NCBI GenBank assembly: GCA_900319905.1
Contig: ONQB01000005.1
Coordinates: 62,001-126,000 of the forward strand
DNA from: an uncultured Prevotella sp.
GTDB lineage: Bacteria; Bacteroidota; Bacteroidia; Bacteroidales; Bacteroidaceae
DNA length: 64,000 bases
Direction of reading: 5' to 3'
The position numbers and the translations under genes are program-made. Numbering within the stretch: the stretch's first letter is position 1; the number at the start of each line of letters is the position of its first letter. A model generated the notes under the pieces. That model saw only the letters and a program-made list of their open reading frames with translations. It was not told where the DNA came from and made no database searches. Of this stretch, positions 17,116 to 26,135 are shown in pieces.

Positions 17116-17928
17116 ATGGCCAAAAAGAGAATTTTATTCATCAACCAAGAGATTGTTCCCTATGTGCCCGCTTCAGAGATGGCAAACATGGGTCGTAACC
17201 TGCCGCAGAAAATGCAAGAGAAAGGCTTTGAGATCAGAACCTTCATGCCAAAATGGGGCAACATCAACGAGCGTCGTGGGCAGTTACACGAAGTCATCCG
17301 TCTGTCGGGTATGAACATTGTCATTGATGACACTGACCACCCACTGATCATCAAGGTCGCAAGCATTCCCGTCTCCCGTCTGCAAGTCTACTTTATAGAC
17401 AACGAAGATTATTTCATCCGCCGCCAGTCAATGACCGAGGATGAGAACGGAGAAGAATACACCGACAATGGCGAGCGCGCCATCTTCTTTGCGCGCGGCG
17501 TTCTCGAGACCGTCAAGAAGCTCCGTTGGACTCCCGACATTATTCATTGTCAAGGATGGATGGCAGGTGTAATACCATTGTACATCAAGACGGCTTATCA
17601 CAACGACCCGACATTCGCCAATGCCAAGGTGGTCACCTCACTTTTCCACAATCAGTTTAAGGCTTCATTAGGCGACCGCTTCCCACAATGCGTCAACTTG
17701 GGCACTGCTACAGCCGACCTGCTTAACAAATACAGCGGTAAGTTCGACTTCATCGATTTTGGCAAGATGGCAATTGACTATAGCGACGGCATAGTAATCG
17801 CTGCCGAGCATGTCAACCAGGAAATCGCAGATTATGCCCGCAACTCGGGACGTCCCGTCCTTGAGTATCCGGGAGAAGACTATGCCGGTTCCTATAAAGA
17901 ATTCTACGATAAGATTTTAGCAGAGTGA
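17116..17928 (+). CDS. Short glycogen/starch synthase-like protein (GT5 N-terminal domain only)
   Basis: A 270-residue protein related to the N-terminal half of GT5 glycogen synthases: KRILFINQEIVPYVPASEMANM resembles the ADP-glucose-binding start, and DIIHCQGWMAGVIPLYIKTA matches the catalytic-domain helix. The C-terminal GT-B lobe of full enzymes (about 480 residues) is missing. Similar short proteins next to DUF4270 genes occur across Bacteroidota, so this is a stable form and not a recent truncation. Enzymatic activity is doubtful without the second lobe. The ATG at 17116 follows its promoter; upstream codons of the open frame lie in the terminator. Confidence 0.85.
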   Translation: MAKKRILFINQEIVPYVPASEMANMGRNLPQKMQEKGFEIRTFMPKWGNINERRGQLHEVIRLSGMNIVIDDTDHPLIIKVASIPVSRLQVYFIDNEDYFIRRQSMTEDENGEEYTDNGERAIFFARGVLETVKKLRWTPDIIHCQGWMAGVIPLYIKTAYHNDPTFANAKVVTSLFHNQFKASLGDRFPQCVNLGTATADLLNKYSGKFDFIDFGKMAIDYSDGIVIAAEHVNQEIADYARNSGRPVLEYPGEDYAGSYKEFYDKILAE

Positions 17929-17956
17929 TTGCTTCTATCCATTAATTCATTGTATC

Positions 17957-19507
17957 ATGAAATTCAAGACAACTGCTGTAACCATCTTCGCAGGACTGCT
18001 CATGACGGCTTGCGACAGCACGACCGATACCATTGGTTCTTCTCTTTCAAAGATTACCGATGGTATCAATGTTGAGACTGCCACATTCGATGTGACCAGC
18101 CGGTCCATTCTCGCTGACTCTGTATTGGCGCGCAACACCACCGGATACCTCGGAGAAGTAAGAGACCCCGAGACCTACAACTATATCACGGGCGACTTCA
18201 TGGCACAGTTCTACTGCCTTGAAAACTATCGCTTCCCCGATTTGAGCGACATTACTTACGTCGACGCATCGGGCAACGCTCATCGCGGCGTTGTCAGGGC
18301 CGACTCTTGCGAGATACGTCTCTTCTACAATGACCACTATGGTGACAGCACCCGCACCATGAAGCTCACCGCATACGAGATGAGCAAGCCCATGAACGAA
18401 GACCGCAACTATTACAGCAACTTCGATCCCATCGCCAAGGGATACGTCCGTACAAATGGCATCCACAAGGACAAGGTCTACACGCTGACCGATTACAATG
18501 TGGCCAAGAACACACGTGATACGTCAACGTACACCCCTTACATCACCATTAAGCTCAACGACGCCTACACCGACAAGGAGGGCAAGAGCTACACGAACTA
18601 CGGCACATACATCCTGCAGAAGTTCTATGACAATGCCAGCAACTACAAGAATGCCTACACCTTCCGCAACAATGTTGTGCCAGGCTTCTTCTTCAAGCAC
18701 AAGTCAGGACTGGGGAGCATGGCTTACATCAACGCCGCACAGCTCAATGTCTACTACCACTATACGACTCAGGTAGCCGACACTGCCACCGTCAATGGTA
18801 CTACGAAAACAGTTTACAGAGACTCCGTTTTCAATGGCGTCACCGTATTTTGGGGTACAGAGGAAGTGCTGCAATCCACTACGATCAGCAACGACCGCAG
18901 CACACTTGAGCATCTTGCAGCCGACTCAAGTTGCACATATCTCAAGACGCCGGCTGGCATCTTCACTGAGCTCACCCTCCCCATCGACGAAATCACCAAG
19001 GGACACGAGCAATTCAGCATACTGTCAGCAAAGCTGGCCATGCAACGCATCAACAACACGACCAACAGCGAATACTCATTCGACGTACCTAAGAGAGTGC
19101 TCATGATTCCTCGTGACTCCCTCTACTCCTTCTTTGAAAACGGAGAGATGTACAACAACCGCACGTCGTACGTAGCATCGTGGAGCAGCAGCTCAAGTGC
19201 AACGAGCAACGCCTACACGTTCAACAATATCTCGGGAATCGTCAATGCCATGGCCGCCATCGACACCAATAATCGCTCCGCCAATTGGAACAAGGTGGTG
19301 CTGATACCTGTCACACTGAAGACGACTTCGACGTCAACGTCTTCGAGCAGTTCCTATTACTATTACTATTATGGCAGTAGTAGCTCATCCTCGTCAACCG
19401 TTACAAGCCTGTCGCACGACATGTCACTGTCGAGCACAAGACTGGTAAAAGGAACCGCTTCTGACAGTCCTATAAAACTGGAGGTCATTTACAGCCAATT
19501 CAAATAA
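17957..19507 (+). CDS. DUF4270 domain lipoprotein
   Basis: A 516-residue lipoprotein: MKFKTTAVTIFAGLLMTAC is a signal with lipobox and Cys19 as lipidation site, followed by DSTTDTIGSSL, the characteristic DUF4270 start. The body is beta-rich and probably faces the periplasm or cell surface. Near the C-terminus (about 455-485) is a low-complexity block of Thr-Ser, Ser and six consecutive Tyr, unusual for the family and probably a flexible loop. Function is unknown. It follows the GT5-like gene by 28 bases, a conserved pairing. Confidence 0.87.
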   Translation: MKFKTTAVTIFAGLLMTACDSTTDTIGSSLSKITDGINVETATFDVTSRSILADSVLARNTTGYLGEVRDPETYNYITGDFMAQFYCLENYRFPDLSDITYVDASGNAHRGVVRADSCEIRLFYNDHYGDSTRTMKLTAYEMSKPMNEDRNYYSNFDPIAKGYVRTNGIHKDKVYTLTDYNVAKNTRDTSTYTPYITIKLNDAYTDKEGKSYTNYGTYILQKFYDNASNYKNAYTFRNNVVPGFFFKHKSGLGSMAYINAAQLNVYYHYTTQVADTATVNGTTKTVYRDSVFNGVTVFWGTEEVLQSTTISNDRSTLEHLAADSSCTYLKTPAGIFTELTLPIDEITKGHEQFSILSAKLAMQRINNTTNSEYSFDVPKRVLMIPRDSLYSFFENGEMYNNRTSYVASWSSSSSATSNAYTFNNISGIVNAMAAIDTNNRSANWNKVVLIPVTLKTTSTSTSSSSSYYYYYYGSSSSSSSTVTSLSHDMSLSSTRLVKGTASDSPIKLEVIYSQFK

Positions 19508-19536
19508 TACTTGGCAGAACAGTAACAACCTTCAAT

Positions 19537-19665
19537 ATGGCCGACAATTTTCTTGAACGTCATCGGCGCGATTACGAAGAGCGCAAGCAAGCGTGGCTGA
19601 AGAATAAGAAACACATGCCCAAGGTCAAGCGCCACCTTGAACGTCCTGACGATGAAGCCTATTAG
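19537..19665 (+). CDS. 42-aa conserved-looking small protein
   Basis: An ATG at 19537 opens a 42-residue protein starting MADNFLERHRRDYEERKQAW and ending RPDDEAY. It is strongly charged, with no membrane segment or signal. Short MADNxLE-type proteins are common in Bacteroidota and are often mislabelled as dehydrogenase fragments. It lies 29 bases after the DUF4270 gene and before a terminator, so it is probably the last gene of that operon. Function unknown. Confidence 0.6.
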   Translation: MADNFLERHRRDYEERKQAWLKNKKHMPKVKRHLERPDDEAY

Positions 19666-19754
19666 GAATAGGAAATTCAACAGATAGCCGCAGCGCAGTC
19701 AGAGCCCGGCCAAGCCAACTACCGAAGGCGAGCCACCTGCTGCACTACGAAAAC

Positions 19755-19817
19755 AAAAAACATTCTAAATGTCTGGTTGCCATTGCATGGCTCCATACCA
19801 GCATTTAGAATGTTTTT
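19755..19817. terminator. Bidirectional terminator between convergent genes
   Basis: AAAAAACATTCTAAATG pairs with CATTTAGAATGTTTTTT (with an adjoining CTGG/CCAG) across a 21-base loop; A-rich left and T-rich right ends suit both strands. Confidence 0.85.
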
Positions 19818-19900
19818 TTATGTGCATATTCAAGACGTGCGAAATAAAGCCTTTGTCTTGACTACAGAAATATCCTGTGCAGCTTTTGGATGCGTGGCCT

Positions 19901-20542
19901 TTAGATCTCGGTTATCTCCACGGGGTTGTCAACCAATGTAGTTGCACCATGCTCAATCAGGAACTGACGATCACGAAATCCCCACAGCACGCTGATACAA
20001 GGCATTCCGCAATTGCGGGCCGTATCAATGTCCACGTCACTGTCACCGATATACACCGCTGTCTCCTTCGGCATATTCAATTGACGCAACGCCTCCAGCA
20101 CCGTGTCGGGCGCAGGTTTCTTACGAATATCCGGCCGCTCCCCTATGGCCACCTTAATGCTCTCACCAAAGAAATGACGCACAAGAGCCTGCGTGGCCTC
20201 ATAGAATTTATTGCTCACCACCGCAATATGCTTACCCTGCGCATTGAGCGAGGCTATCAGTTCCTCGATTCCATCGTAAGGAGCTGTTGTATCAAGAGAA
20301 TGATGTAGATAATGCTCGCGGAATGTGGCATAGGCCTTGTCAAACAAAGGATTGTTGTCACCATCGGGTATAGCCCTCACCATGAGCCGTCTTACGCCAT
20401 TGCCCACAAACCGCCTTACTTCCTCCACGGTACGTTCAGGCATGCCATAGCTGCGCAGTGCATAGTTGCAACTCGCTGCCAAGTCGTTCAGAGTGTTGAG
20501 CAGTGTACCATCCAAATCAAAAATATAGCTATCGTAACTCAT
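19901..20542 (-). CDS. HAD-IA phosphatase, phosphoglycolate phosphatase-like
   Basis: A 213-residue HAD hydrolase. Motif I is DSYIFDLDGTLLNTLND with the nucleophile Asp, motif II AVVSNKFYEA, and motif III/IV KKPAPDTVLEAL and YIGDSDVDIDTA. The cap (residues about 20-85) is the small helical type of the Gph/PGP subgroup. The substrate is probably a small phosphomonoester; phosphoglycolate is only the closest family name. A monocistronic gene, convergent with the DUF4270 operon and divergent from mltG. Confidence 0.88.
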   Translation of the reverse strand: MSYDSYIFDLDGTLLNTLNDLAASCNYALRSYGMPERTVEEVRRFVGNGVRRLMVRAIPDGDNNPLFDKAYATFREHYLHHSLDTTAPYDGIEELIASLNAQGKHIAVVSNKFYEATQALVRHFFGESIKVAIGERPDIRKKPAPDTVLEALRQLNMPKETAVYIGDSDVDIDTARNCGMPCISVLWGFRDRQFLIEHGATTLVDNPVEITEI

Positions 20543-20600
20543 TGCTTACCTTGCTTACTATGATATATATGATTATTGTTATCCTTCTTCTAAGCAGGTG

Positions 20601-20608
20601 CAAAGTTA
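20601..20608 (-). promoter_or_regulatory. -7 element for the HAD gene
   Basis: On the minus strand TAACTTTG, about 59 bases before the HAD start codon; no clear TTTG at the right spacing. Confidence 0.5.
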
Positions 20609-20660
20609 CACATTTATCAGGTAACAATTATAAAGTAACGGTTAAAAGGTAATACCTTTT

Positions 20661-20692
20661 TTTGGTAATCTGATTGAATTGGCGTAACTTTG
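20661..20692 (+). promoter_or_regulatory. Promoter of mltG
   Basis: TTTG at 20661-20664 and TAACTTTG at 20685-20692 with 20-base spacing; leader about 55 bases. Confidence 0.8.
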
Positions 20693-20754
20693 CACCCAAT
20701 AATTGCCGGTAACCTGACCATGACAATCAGGTCCGCCATAATTTTAAAACAGAA

Positions 20755-21801
20755 ATGAAAAAAGAACAGAGAAAGAAGTACCTCATTCCAGCAGGAATCT
20801 GTGTGCTGCTGCTCATTGTACTTGGTTATTATTATTTCTTCACGTCCTTTACCGGTCAGGATCATGTATGTTACGTATACGTTGACCAGGACGACAGCTA
20901 CGACTCATTAGTTCACAAGTTGGAGCCCATCGCCAAGAAGCACTGTCTTCATGGCTTCTGCATTCTCTCCCATCATAGCAATCTCAGCAAGCGGGTTCAC
21001 ACAGGCCGCTATGCCATCAAGCCATCCATGGGAGCCTTTACCGTCTTCCGTCATCTAAAGAATGGCTTGCAGGATCCTGTCAACGTGGTAGTGCCCAGTG
21101 TACGCACCATGCAAGACATGGCTGGTGCCTTAAGCCGTAAGCTCATGCTCGACAGCACTACACTGGCCAAAGCACTTACCGACGAGCAGGAATGTCAGAA
21201 GTATGGCTACGACACAACGACGATCGCCGCCTTGTTCATCCCCAACACCTACGATTTGTATTGGGACTCATCGGTTGACAAGCTGTTGACCCGAATGAAG
21301 AAGGAGAACGACAAGTTCTGGGATGAGAGCCGCAAGCAGAAAGCATCCGCACTACGTCTGTCACCCACTGAGGTATGCACGCTGGCCAGCATCGTCGACG
21401 AGGAGACTGCCAACAATCAGGAGAAACCCATGATTGCAGGCATGTATTACAACCGCCTCATGCTTCGCGATGCCAAGTACCCTCAGGGCATGCCCCTGCA
21501 GGCCGATCCGACCATCAAGTTCGCATGGAAGGACTTCGGACTCAAGCGCATCTACAACAACCTCCTCCACATCCACAGTCCCTATAACACGTATGTCAAT
21601 CCCGGTCTGCCGCCAGGACCTATCCGTGTGGCTTCCATCGCAGGCATCGATGCCGTGCTCAACATGGTGCACCACAACTATCTCTACATGTGTGCCAAAG
21701 AGGACTTCAGCGGTACTCACAATTTTGCCGCAACCTATGAAGAGCACATGGCCAACGCAAGACGCTATGCGGCAGCACTCAACAAGAGAGGCATCAAATA
21801 A
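20755..21801 (+). CDS. mltG: Endolytic murein transglycosylase MltG
   Basis: A 348-residue YceG/MltG protein. It has a short basic start, one transmembrane helix (about residues 10-31, LIPAGICVLLLIVLGYYYFF), a LysM-like region and the YceG catalytic domain, with ASIVDEETANNQEKPMIAGM containing the catalytic Glu, then PLQADPTIKFAW and GLPPGPIRVASIAGIDAVL. It cuts nascent glycan strands at the inner membrane and limits their length. Length is normal. Monocistronic with its own promoter, followed by the large non-coding region with element copy A. Confidence 0.93.
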   Translation: MKKEQRKKYLIPAGICVLLLIVLGYYYFFTSFTGQDHVCYVYVDQDDSYDSLVHKLEPIAKKHCLHGFCILSHHSNLSKRVHTGRYAIKPSMGAFTVFRHLKNGLQDPVNVVVPSVRTMQDMAGALSRKLMLDSTTLAKALTDEQECQKYGYDTTTIAALFIPNTYDLYWDSSVDKLLTRMKKENDKFWDESRKQKASALRLSPTEVCTLASIVDEETANNQEKPMIAGMYYNRLMLRDAKYPQGMPLQADPTIKFAWKDFGLKRIYNNLLHIHSPYNTYVNPGLPPGPIRVASIAGIDAVLNMVHHNYLYMCAKEDFSGTHNFAATYEEHMANARRYAAALNKRGIK

Positions 21802-21883
21802 GCCTGCTCAATTGTCAAGCATCCCAACAACGCAAAAACAGCGCAGCACTACAGATTACACGCGAGCAATATAAGATCTGTAA

Positions 21884-22044
21884 GAGGGTGTATCATAATT
21901 GGAGAAGTTCAGAAGTCCGGAAGTTCAGAAGTTCAGAAGTTCAGTCAAATGCATAAGCATCTGATAATAAGGTATCATTATAGTAATGACAGAACTCCCG
22001 GACTTCTGAACTCCTGGACTTCTCCAATTTTGATACACTCCCTT
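21884..22044. repeat. Large hairpin of composite element copy A
   Basis: An imperfect inverted repeat of about 45-50 bases per arm (left from GGTGTATCATAATTGGAG, right ending CTCCAATTTTGATACACT) encloses a 40-base loop containing ATGCATAAG and TGATAATAAGGTATCATTA. The arms are built from repeated AGTTCAGA / AGTCCGGA octamers. The same loop and arms recur at 39421-39563. The rest of the gap 21802-22914 holds the box and array (next entry), a weak stem at 22700-22729 and the glnS promoter; I see no gene in it. Confidence 0.85.
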
Positions 22045-22114
22045 TATTCTCATTCCTCAAGCGAAGCCTCTCATCACAGAGTATCATGTCAAAAAATAAT
22101 GTGTTAAAAGGCCT

Positions 22115-22443
22115 CTGAGAATCGCGTTTGAGTCAACAAGACGGACGTAGGCCGTAAATACGCCAGCTATCAGCCGCTCAGCTCAAAATCTTAATAATCA
22201 GATATTTACAAAGATAATAAGCACTATTACCGACTTCTTAGTTTCGCCATATCGGCGAAAGGGTGACTTCATTTCGCCGAAGAAGCGATTTCGTATCGGC
22301 GATATCACAACGGTCTTTCGTCGAATCTCCATTGCCATCTCGCCGAAACTCCAATTTCATATCGCCGAAAAGGCAATACCAAACCATCTTTTTGCGGTTT
22401 TCACCTCAGTTTTGTCATATTTCCGACTCAAAACCGTGTTAAA
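22115..22443. repeat. Box, 22-bp array and tail of composite element copy A
   Basis: CTGAGAATCG at 22115-22124 (inside GCCTCTGAGAATCG), TAAATACGCCAG at 22155-22166, then six units of 22-23 bp at 22241-22374, most with a TCGCCGA or TCGGCGA core. A tail, ACTCAAAACCGTGTTAAA, is at 22426-22443. Box-to-array distance is 117 bases, as in the other two copies. Unit sequences outside the core vary freely, so spacing and core are what is conserved. Confidence 0.8.
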
Positions 22444-22861
22444 TTCTCAACGGCGATTTGTAAACTAATTTCCGAACGATTTCAACTCGTTTCCTACAAG
22501 TACAATAAACCCGATGAACACAGGTAATATCTACTAAATGTTTAATAGCAAAAATTGGATAACCTGAATCAAAAATCAAAGGTGGTCACCGCGTCCGGTT
22601 TAGCAACTGTCCCGTCATACAGATAATTTCTGCTCCTTAGAAAAAGACAAAGGGAAAGGAAGCGTCGTAAAAATCAGAGCGCTACAGGTCTGAAAATGGA
22701 ATGGCGCCTACTTCACAGTAGACGCCATTTCTTTCAATAGGCATTAGTCTTCCTTAAGGTAAAAAGATTGTATTCAGGATAACATTGGCAAAGGTAGTAT
22801 CTTTTTTCAATACTAACAAATAAATTGGCAATTATTTTGCAAGAAAAAAAAACATTATATA

Positions 22862-22890
22862 TTGTTTATGGTAGAAAATGACTAACTTTG
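22862..22890 (+). promoter_or_regulatory. Promoter of glnS
   Basis: TTG at 22862-22864 and TAACTTTG at 22883-22890 with 18-base spacing, just upstream of the glnS ATG at 22915. Confidence 0.7.
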
Positions 22891-22914
22891 CATCAATCAA
22901 AGAAAACATAGAAA

Positions 22915-24633
22915 ATGGAAGTCACAGAGAACAACAAGACAGAAAAGAAGAGTTTGAACTTCGTAGAACAACTCATAGAAGAAGACCTTGCAGCCGGCAA
23001 GAACGGAGGGCGCATACAGACACGCTTCCCGCCAGAGCCCAACGGCTACCTCCATATCGGTCATGCAAAAGCCATCTGCATGGACTTCGGTGCAGCAGAG
23101 AAATACCATGGCGTGTGCAACCTTCGTTTCGATGACACCAATCCTTCCAAGGAAAACACAGAATATGTTGAAAATATTCTCAACGACATACAGTGGCTTG
23201 GATTCAAGTGGGGTCACATCTATTATGCCTCAGACTATTTCCAGAAGTTATGGGACTTCGCTATTTGGATGATTGAGAAGGGCAATGCTTATGTCGACGA
23301 ACAGACTTCTGAGCAGATTGCCGAACAGAAGGGCACGCCCACCACACCCGGTGTGGCCAGTCCTTATCGAGACCGTCCCATCGAGGAGAACTTACGTCTC
23401 TTCCGCCAGATGAACACTCCAGAGGCAGTGGAGGGATCCATGGTGCTGCGCGCCAAGCTCGACATGGCCAACCCCAACATGCACTTCCGTGACCCCATCA
23501 TGTACCGCATCATACAAACACCCCACCACCGCACCGGCACAAAGTGGCACTGCTACCCCATGTACGATTTCGCCCATGGACAGAGTGACTACTTCGAAGG
23601 CGTCACCCACTCCATCTGTACCCTGGAGTTTGTGCCCCATCGCCCGCTCTACGACAAATTCATCGACTTCCTCAAGGAATACGACGGCACAGCAGCGCAA
23701 GGTCTCAACGACAACCGCCCACGACAGATAGAGTTCAACCGCCTCAACCTCACTTATACAGTGATGTCGAAGCGAAAGCTTCACACCCTCGTCGACGAGC
23801 ATCTCGTCAACGGCTGGGACGACCCCCGCATGCCGACCCTCTGCGGCATGAGACGACGTGGATACTCGCCTGAGTCTATCAAGAACTTCATCGACTCCAT
23901 CGGCTACACCAAGTTCGACGCACTCAACGACGTCGCACTGCTCGAAGCCGCTGTGCGTGAGGACCTCAACAAGCGTGCCACACGTGTCTCCGCCGTACTC
24001 GACCCCGTCAAGCTCGTACTTACCAACTATCCGGAAGGCCAGACCGAGCAACTCGAAGCCATCAACAATCCCGAAGACGAGACTGCCGGCAGCCATGATA
24101 TTTCCTTCTCCCGCAACCTGTGGATTGAGCGCGCCGACTTCATGGAAGACGCACCTAAGAAATTCTTCCGCATGACACCCGGAAAGGAAGTACGACTGAA
24201 GAACGCCTATATCGTGAAATGCACCGGATGCACCAAGGATGCCGACGGACGCATCGTGGAGATACAGGCAGAATACGATCCCGAGAGCAAGAGCGGAATG
24301 CCGGGTGCCAACAGAAAAGTAAAAGGCACGCTGCACTGGGTCAACGCCGACGACTGCGTCAAGGCTGAGGTGAGAGAATACGATCGCCTCTTCAACGTAG
24401 AGAACCCGTCTGCCGACGACCGCGACTTCCGCGAGCTGCTCAACCCTCACTCTCTCCACGTCTACGACAACTGCTACGTGGAGCGCTTCGCAGCCAGCAT
24501 GAAGCCCGGACAGTATCTGCAGTTCCAACGTACAGGCTACTTCATGGCCGACCCCGACACCACCGATGAAAAACCGGTGTTCAACAAGACCGTGGGACTG
24601 AAGGACACCTGGGCCAAGCAAAACAAAAAATAA
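22915..24633 (+). CDS. glnS: Glutamine--tRNA ligase
   Basis: A 572-residue class I synthetase of the GlnRS type. The HIGH motif is in PPEPNGYLHIGHAKAICMDF (about 40-59), the KMSKS equivalent is VMSKRKL, and LRFDDTNPSKE matches the ATP/Gln pocket. Two C-terminal beta-barrels follow. Because it has its own GlnRS this organism should not need transamidation for Gln-tRNA. No YqeY-like extension is present. It leads a likely operon with a TPR gene 23 bases downstream. Confidence 0.96.
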   Translation: MEVTENNKTEKKSLNFVEQLIEEDLAAGKNGGRIQTRFPPEPNGYLHIGHAKAICMDFGAAEKYHGVCNLRFDDTNPSKENTEYVENILNDIQWLGFKWGHIYYASDYFQKLWDFAIWMIEKGNAYVDEQTSEQIAEQKGTPTTPGVASPYRDRPIEENLRLFRQMNTPEAVEGSMVLRAKLDMANPNMHFRDPIMYRIIQTPHHRTGTKWHCYPMYDFAHGQSDYFEGVTHSICTLEFVPHRPLYDKFIDFLKEYDGTAAQGLNDNRPRQIEFNRLNLTYTVMSKRKLHTLVDEHLVNGWDDPRMPTLCGMRRRGYSPESIKNFIDSIGYTKFDALNDVALLEAAVREDLNKRATRVSAVLDPVKLVLTNYPEGQTEQLEAINNPEDETAGSHDISFSRNLWIERADFMEDAPKKFFRMTPGKEVRLKNAYIVKCTGCTKDADGRIVEIQAEYDPESKSGMPGANRKVKGTLHWVNADDCVKAEVREYDRLFNVENPSADDRDFRELLNPHSLHVYDNCYVERFAASMKPGQYLQFQRTGYFMADPDTTDEKPVFNKTVGLKDTWAKQNKK

Positions 24634-24656
24634 TATCACTTACTGAACACTTTACA

Positions 24657-26099
24657 TTGAGCGATAACGTTTTCCAAAGCAAAGAATTCAAAGATAATCT
24701 TCACAAATACGAGGCAGCCCGCAAGGCGGGCTCCTCGATTTATCTTGATCCCGATGAGCTAACCGACATCGCCGAATACTACCATCTGCACGGAAAGCTG
24801 AACGACGCGCTTGAGGTCATCAGCACCGCCATGGAGATGTTCCCGGGGGCCACGCAGCCATTGGCCTTCCGCGCTCGCGCCGCCATTCTGATGGGGGGTA
24901 CGGCCGAAGAGGCGATGAGCTATGCCAACATGATTGAGAACAAAAACGATCTCGACTACTACTATATCATAGCTGAGATCATGATTGCCGACAATCGGAC
25001 AGACGATGCTGAGGACTACCTGGAACAGATGGAGAATCAGGTCGATGACGAGGATCTTGAAGACTATTATCTCGACGTGGCCACGCTCTTTGCCGACTAC
25101 GATACATTCAACCTGGCCCAAGCATGGCTTGACAAATGTGAGGACGACCAGGAAGAAGACTACATCGAACTGCAAGGGCGCATCGCGCTGAGCAGAAACG
25201 AATTCGAGGATGCCGCGCGCATCTACAACCGACTCATCGACATTGATCCCTATCAGGTGAGTTATTGGAATGGGTTGGCCTCAGCCCAATACATTGCCTC
25301 CAAATTAGACGATAGCATTGAAAGCAGTGACTTTGCACTGGCCATTGAGCCAGACAACGCCGATGCGCTGCTCAACAAAGCCAACTGCCTGACGATGCTC
25401 AACCATTTAGAAGAGGCTCTCAGGCTCTACCAGCGTTATCAGCAACTGCAACCGAAAAGCGAGGTCGCAGACATGGGCATAGCGGCCATCTACATGGGCA
25501 AAGGCGAACTCGTCAAATCACTCAAGCACTGGTTGGCTGCCGAGAAACTCTGTCAGCCCAAATCAACCAACGGAATCGACATTTGCCGTAACATCTGCCT
25601 CATCTATGCGTCGCTCGGACAATTCGACGATGCACTCAGCTACATCGAGAAGATACAGCACTTCGTTTCGTTCAAACCCTCCGAGGCTGATGTGCTGCAT
25701 GGCTATATCCTGCTTATCGGCAATCAACAGCAACAGGCCAAACAATTGTTTGACAAGGCTCTGGAGGAAACACCCGACACGGAGAAAGACAATACGCTTT
25801 ATTTCATTGCGTACAGCTATCTTGACTGCAACTACATGCAGGAGGCTCATCAATTGTTCCGACAACTCACACAGTCGAGCAAGGCCAAGGACTTCCCCGA
25901 TCTGTGGGCATACCTGGTGCGCACCGACTACGAGCTGGGGCTGCAAGAGGAATTTCTCGAAGATTTGAAGAATGCCACAGAGAAGAGTCCCTATGGCACC
26001 ATCAGGGAGCTCGCCGAGTTCTTCCCCTCCGGACTGCCCATCAAGGAGTTCCTAAAGTACGCAGCAAACCACCCCATCAATAAAAAGAGGAAACAATAA
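24657..26099 (+). CDS. TPR-repeat protein with TTG start
   Basis: A 480-residue soluble protein of tetratricopeptide repeats (YHLHGKLNDALEVISTAMEM, RIYNRLIDIDPYQVSYWNGLASAQYIA, LYASLGQFDDALSYIEKIQH and others). There is no signal or membrane helix, so it is probably a cytoplasmic scaffold with unknown partners. The open frame begins at TTG 24657; the following SDNVFQSKEFKDNLHKYEAA is the conserved family N-terminus and there is no suitable ATG nearby, which supports the TTG start. It lies 23 bases behind glnS. Confidence 0.82.
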   Translation: MSDNVFQSKEFKDNLHKYEAARKAGSSIYLDPDELTDIAEYYHLHGKLNDALEVISTAMEMFPGATQPLAFRARAAILMGGTAEEAMSYANMIENKNDLDYYYIIAEIMIADNRTDDAEDYLEQMENQVDDEDLEDYYLDVATLFADYDTFNLAQAWLDKCEDDQEEDYIELQGRIALSRNEFEDAARIYNRLIDIDPYQVSYWNGLASAQYIASKLDDSIESSDFALAIEPDNADALLNKANCLTMLNHLEEALRLYQRYQQLQPKSEVADMGIAAIYMGKGELVKSLKHWLAAEKLCQPKSTNGIDICRNICLIYASLGQFDDALSYIEKIQHFVSFKPSEADVLHGYILLIGNQQQQAKQLFDKALEETPDTEKDNTLYFIAYSYLDCNYMQEAHQLFRQLTQSSKAKDFPDLWAYLVRTDYELGLQEEFLEDLKNATEKSPYGTIRELAEFFPSGLPIKEFLKYAANHPINKKRKQ

Positions 26100-26135
26100 A
26101 GCGTTCATATCAATTAACTTAATCAGAGACATTCA

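Noticed and set aside
22700-22729. Stem AATGGCGCCTAC / GTAGACGCCATT as a terminator
   Set aside because: It has one mismatch on the plus strand and no gene ends near it; no T tract directly follows. Left as an unexplained weak stem.
23392-24639. 415-residue minus-strand open frame
   Set aside because: Antisense to glnS; composition is that of a shadow frame.
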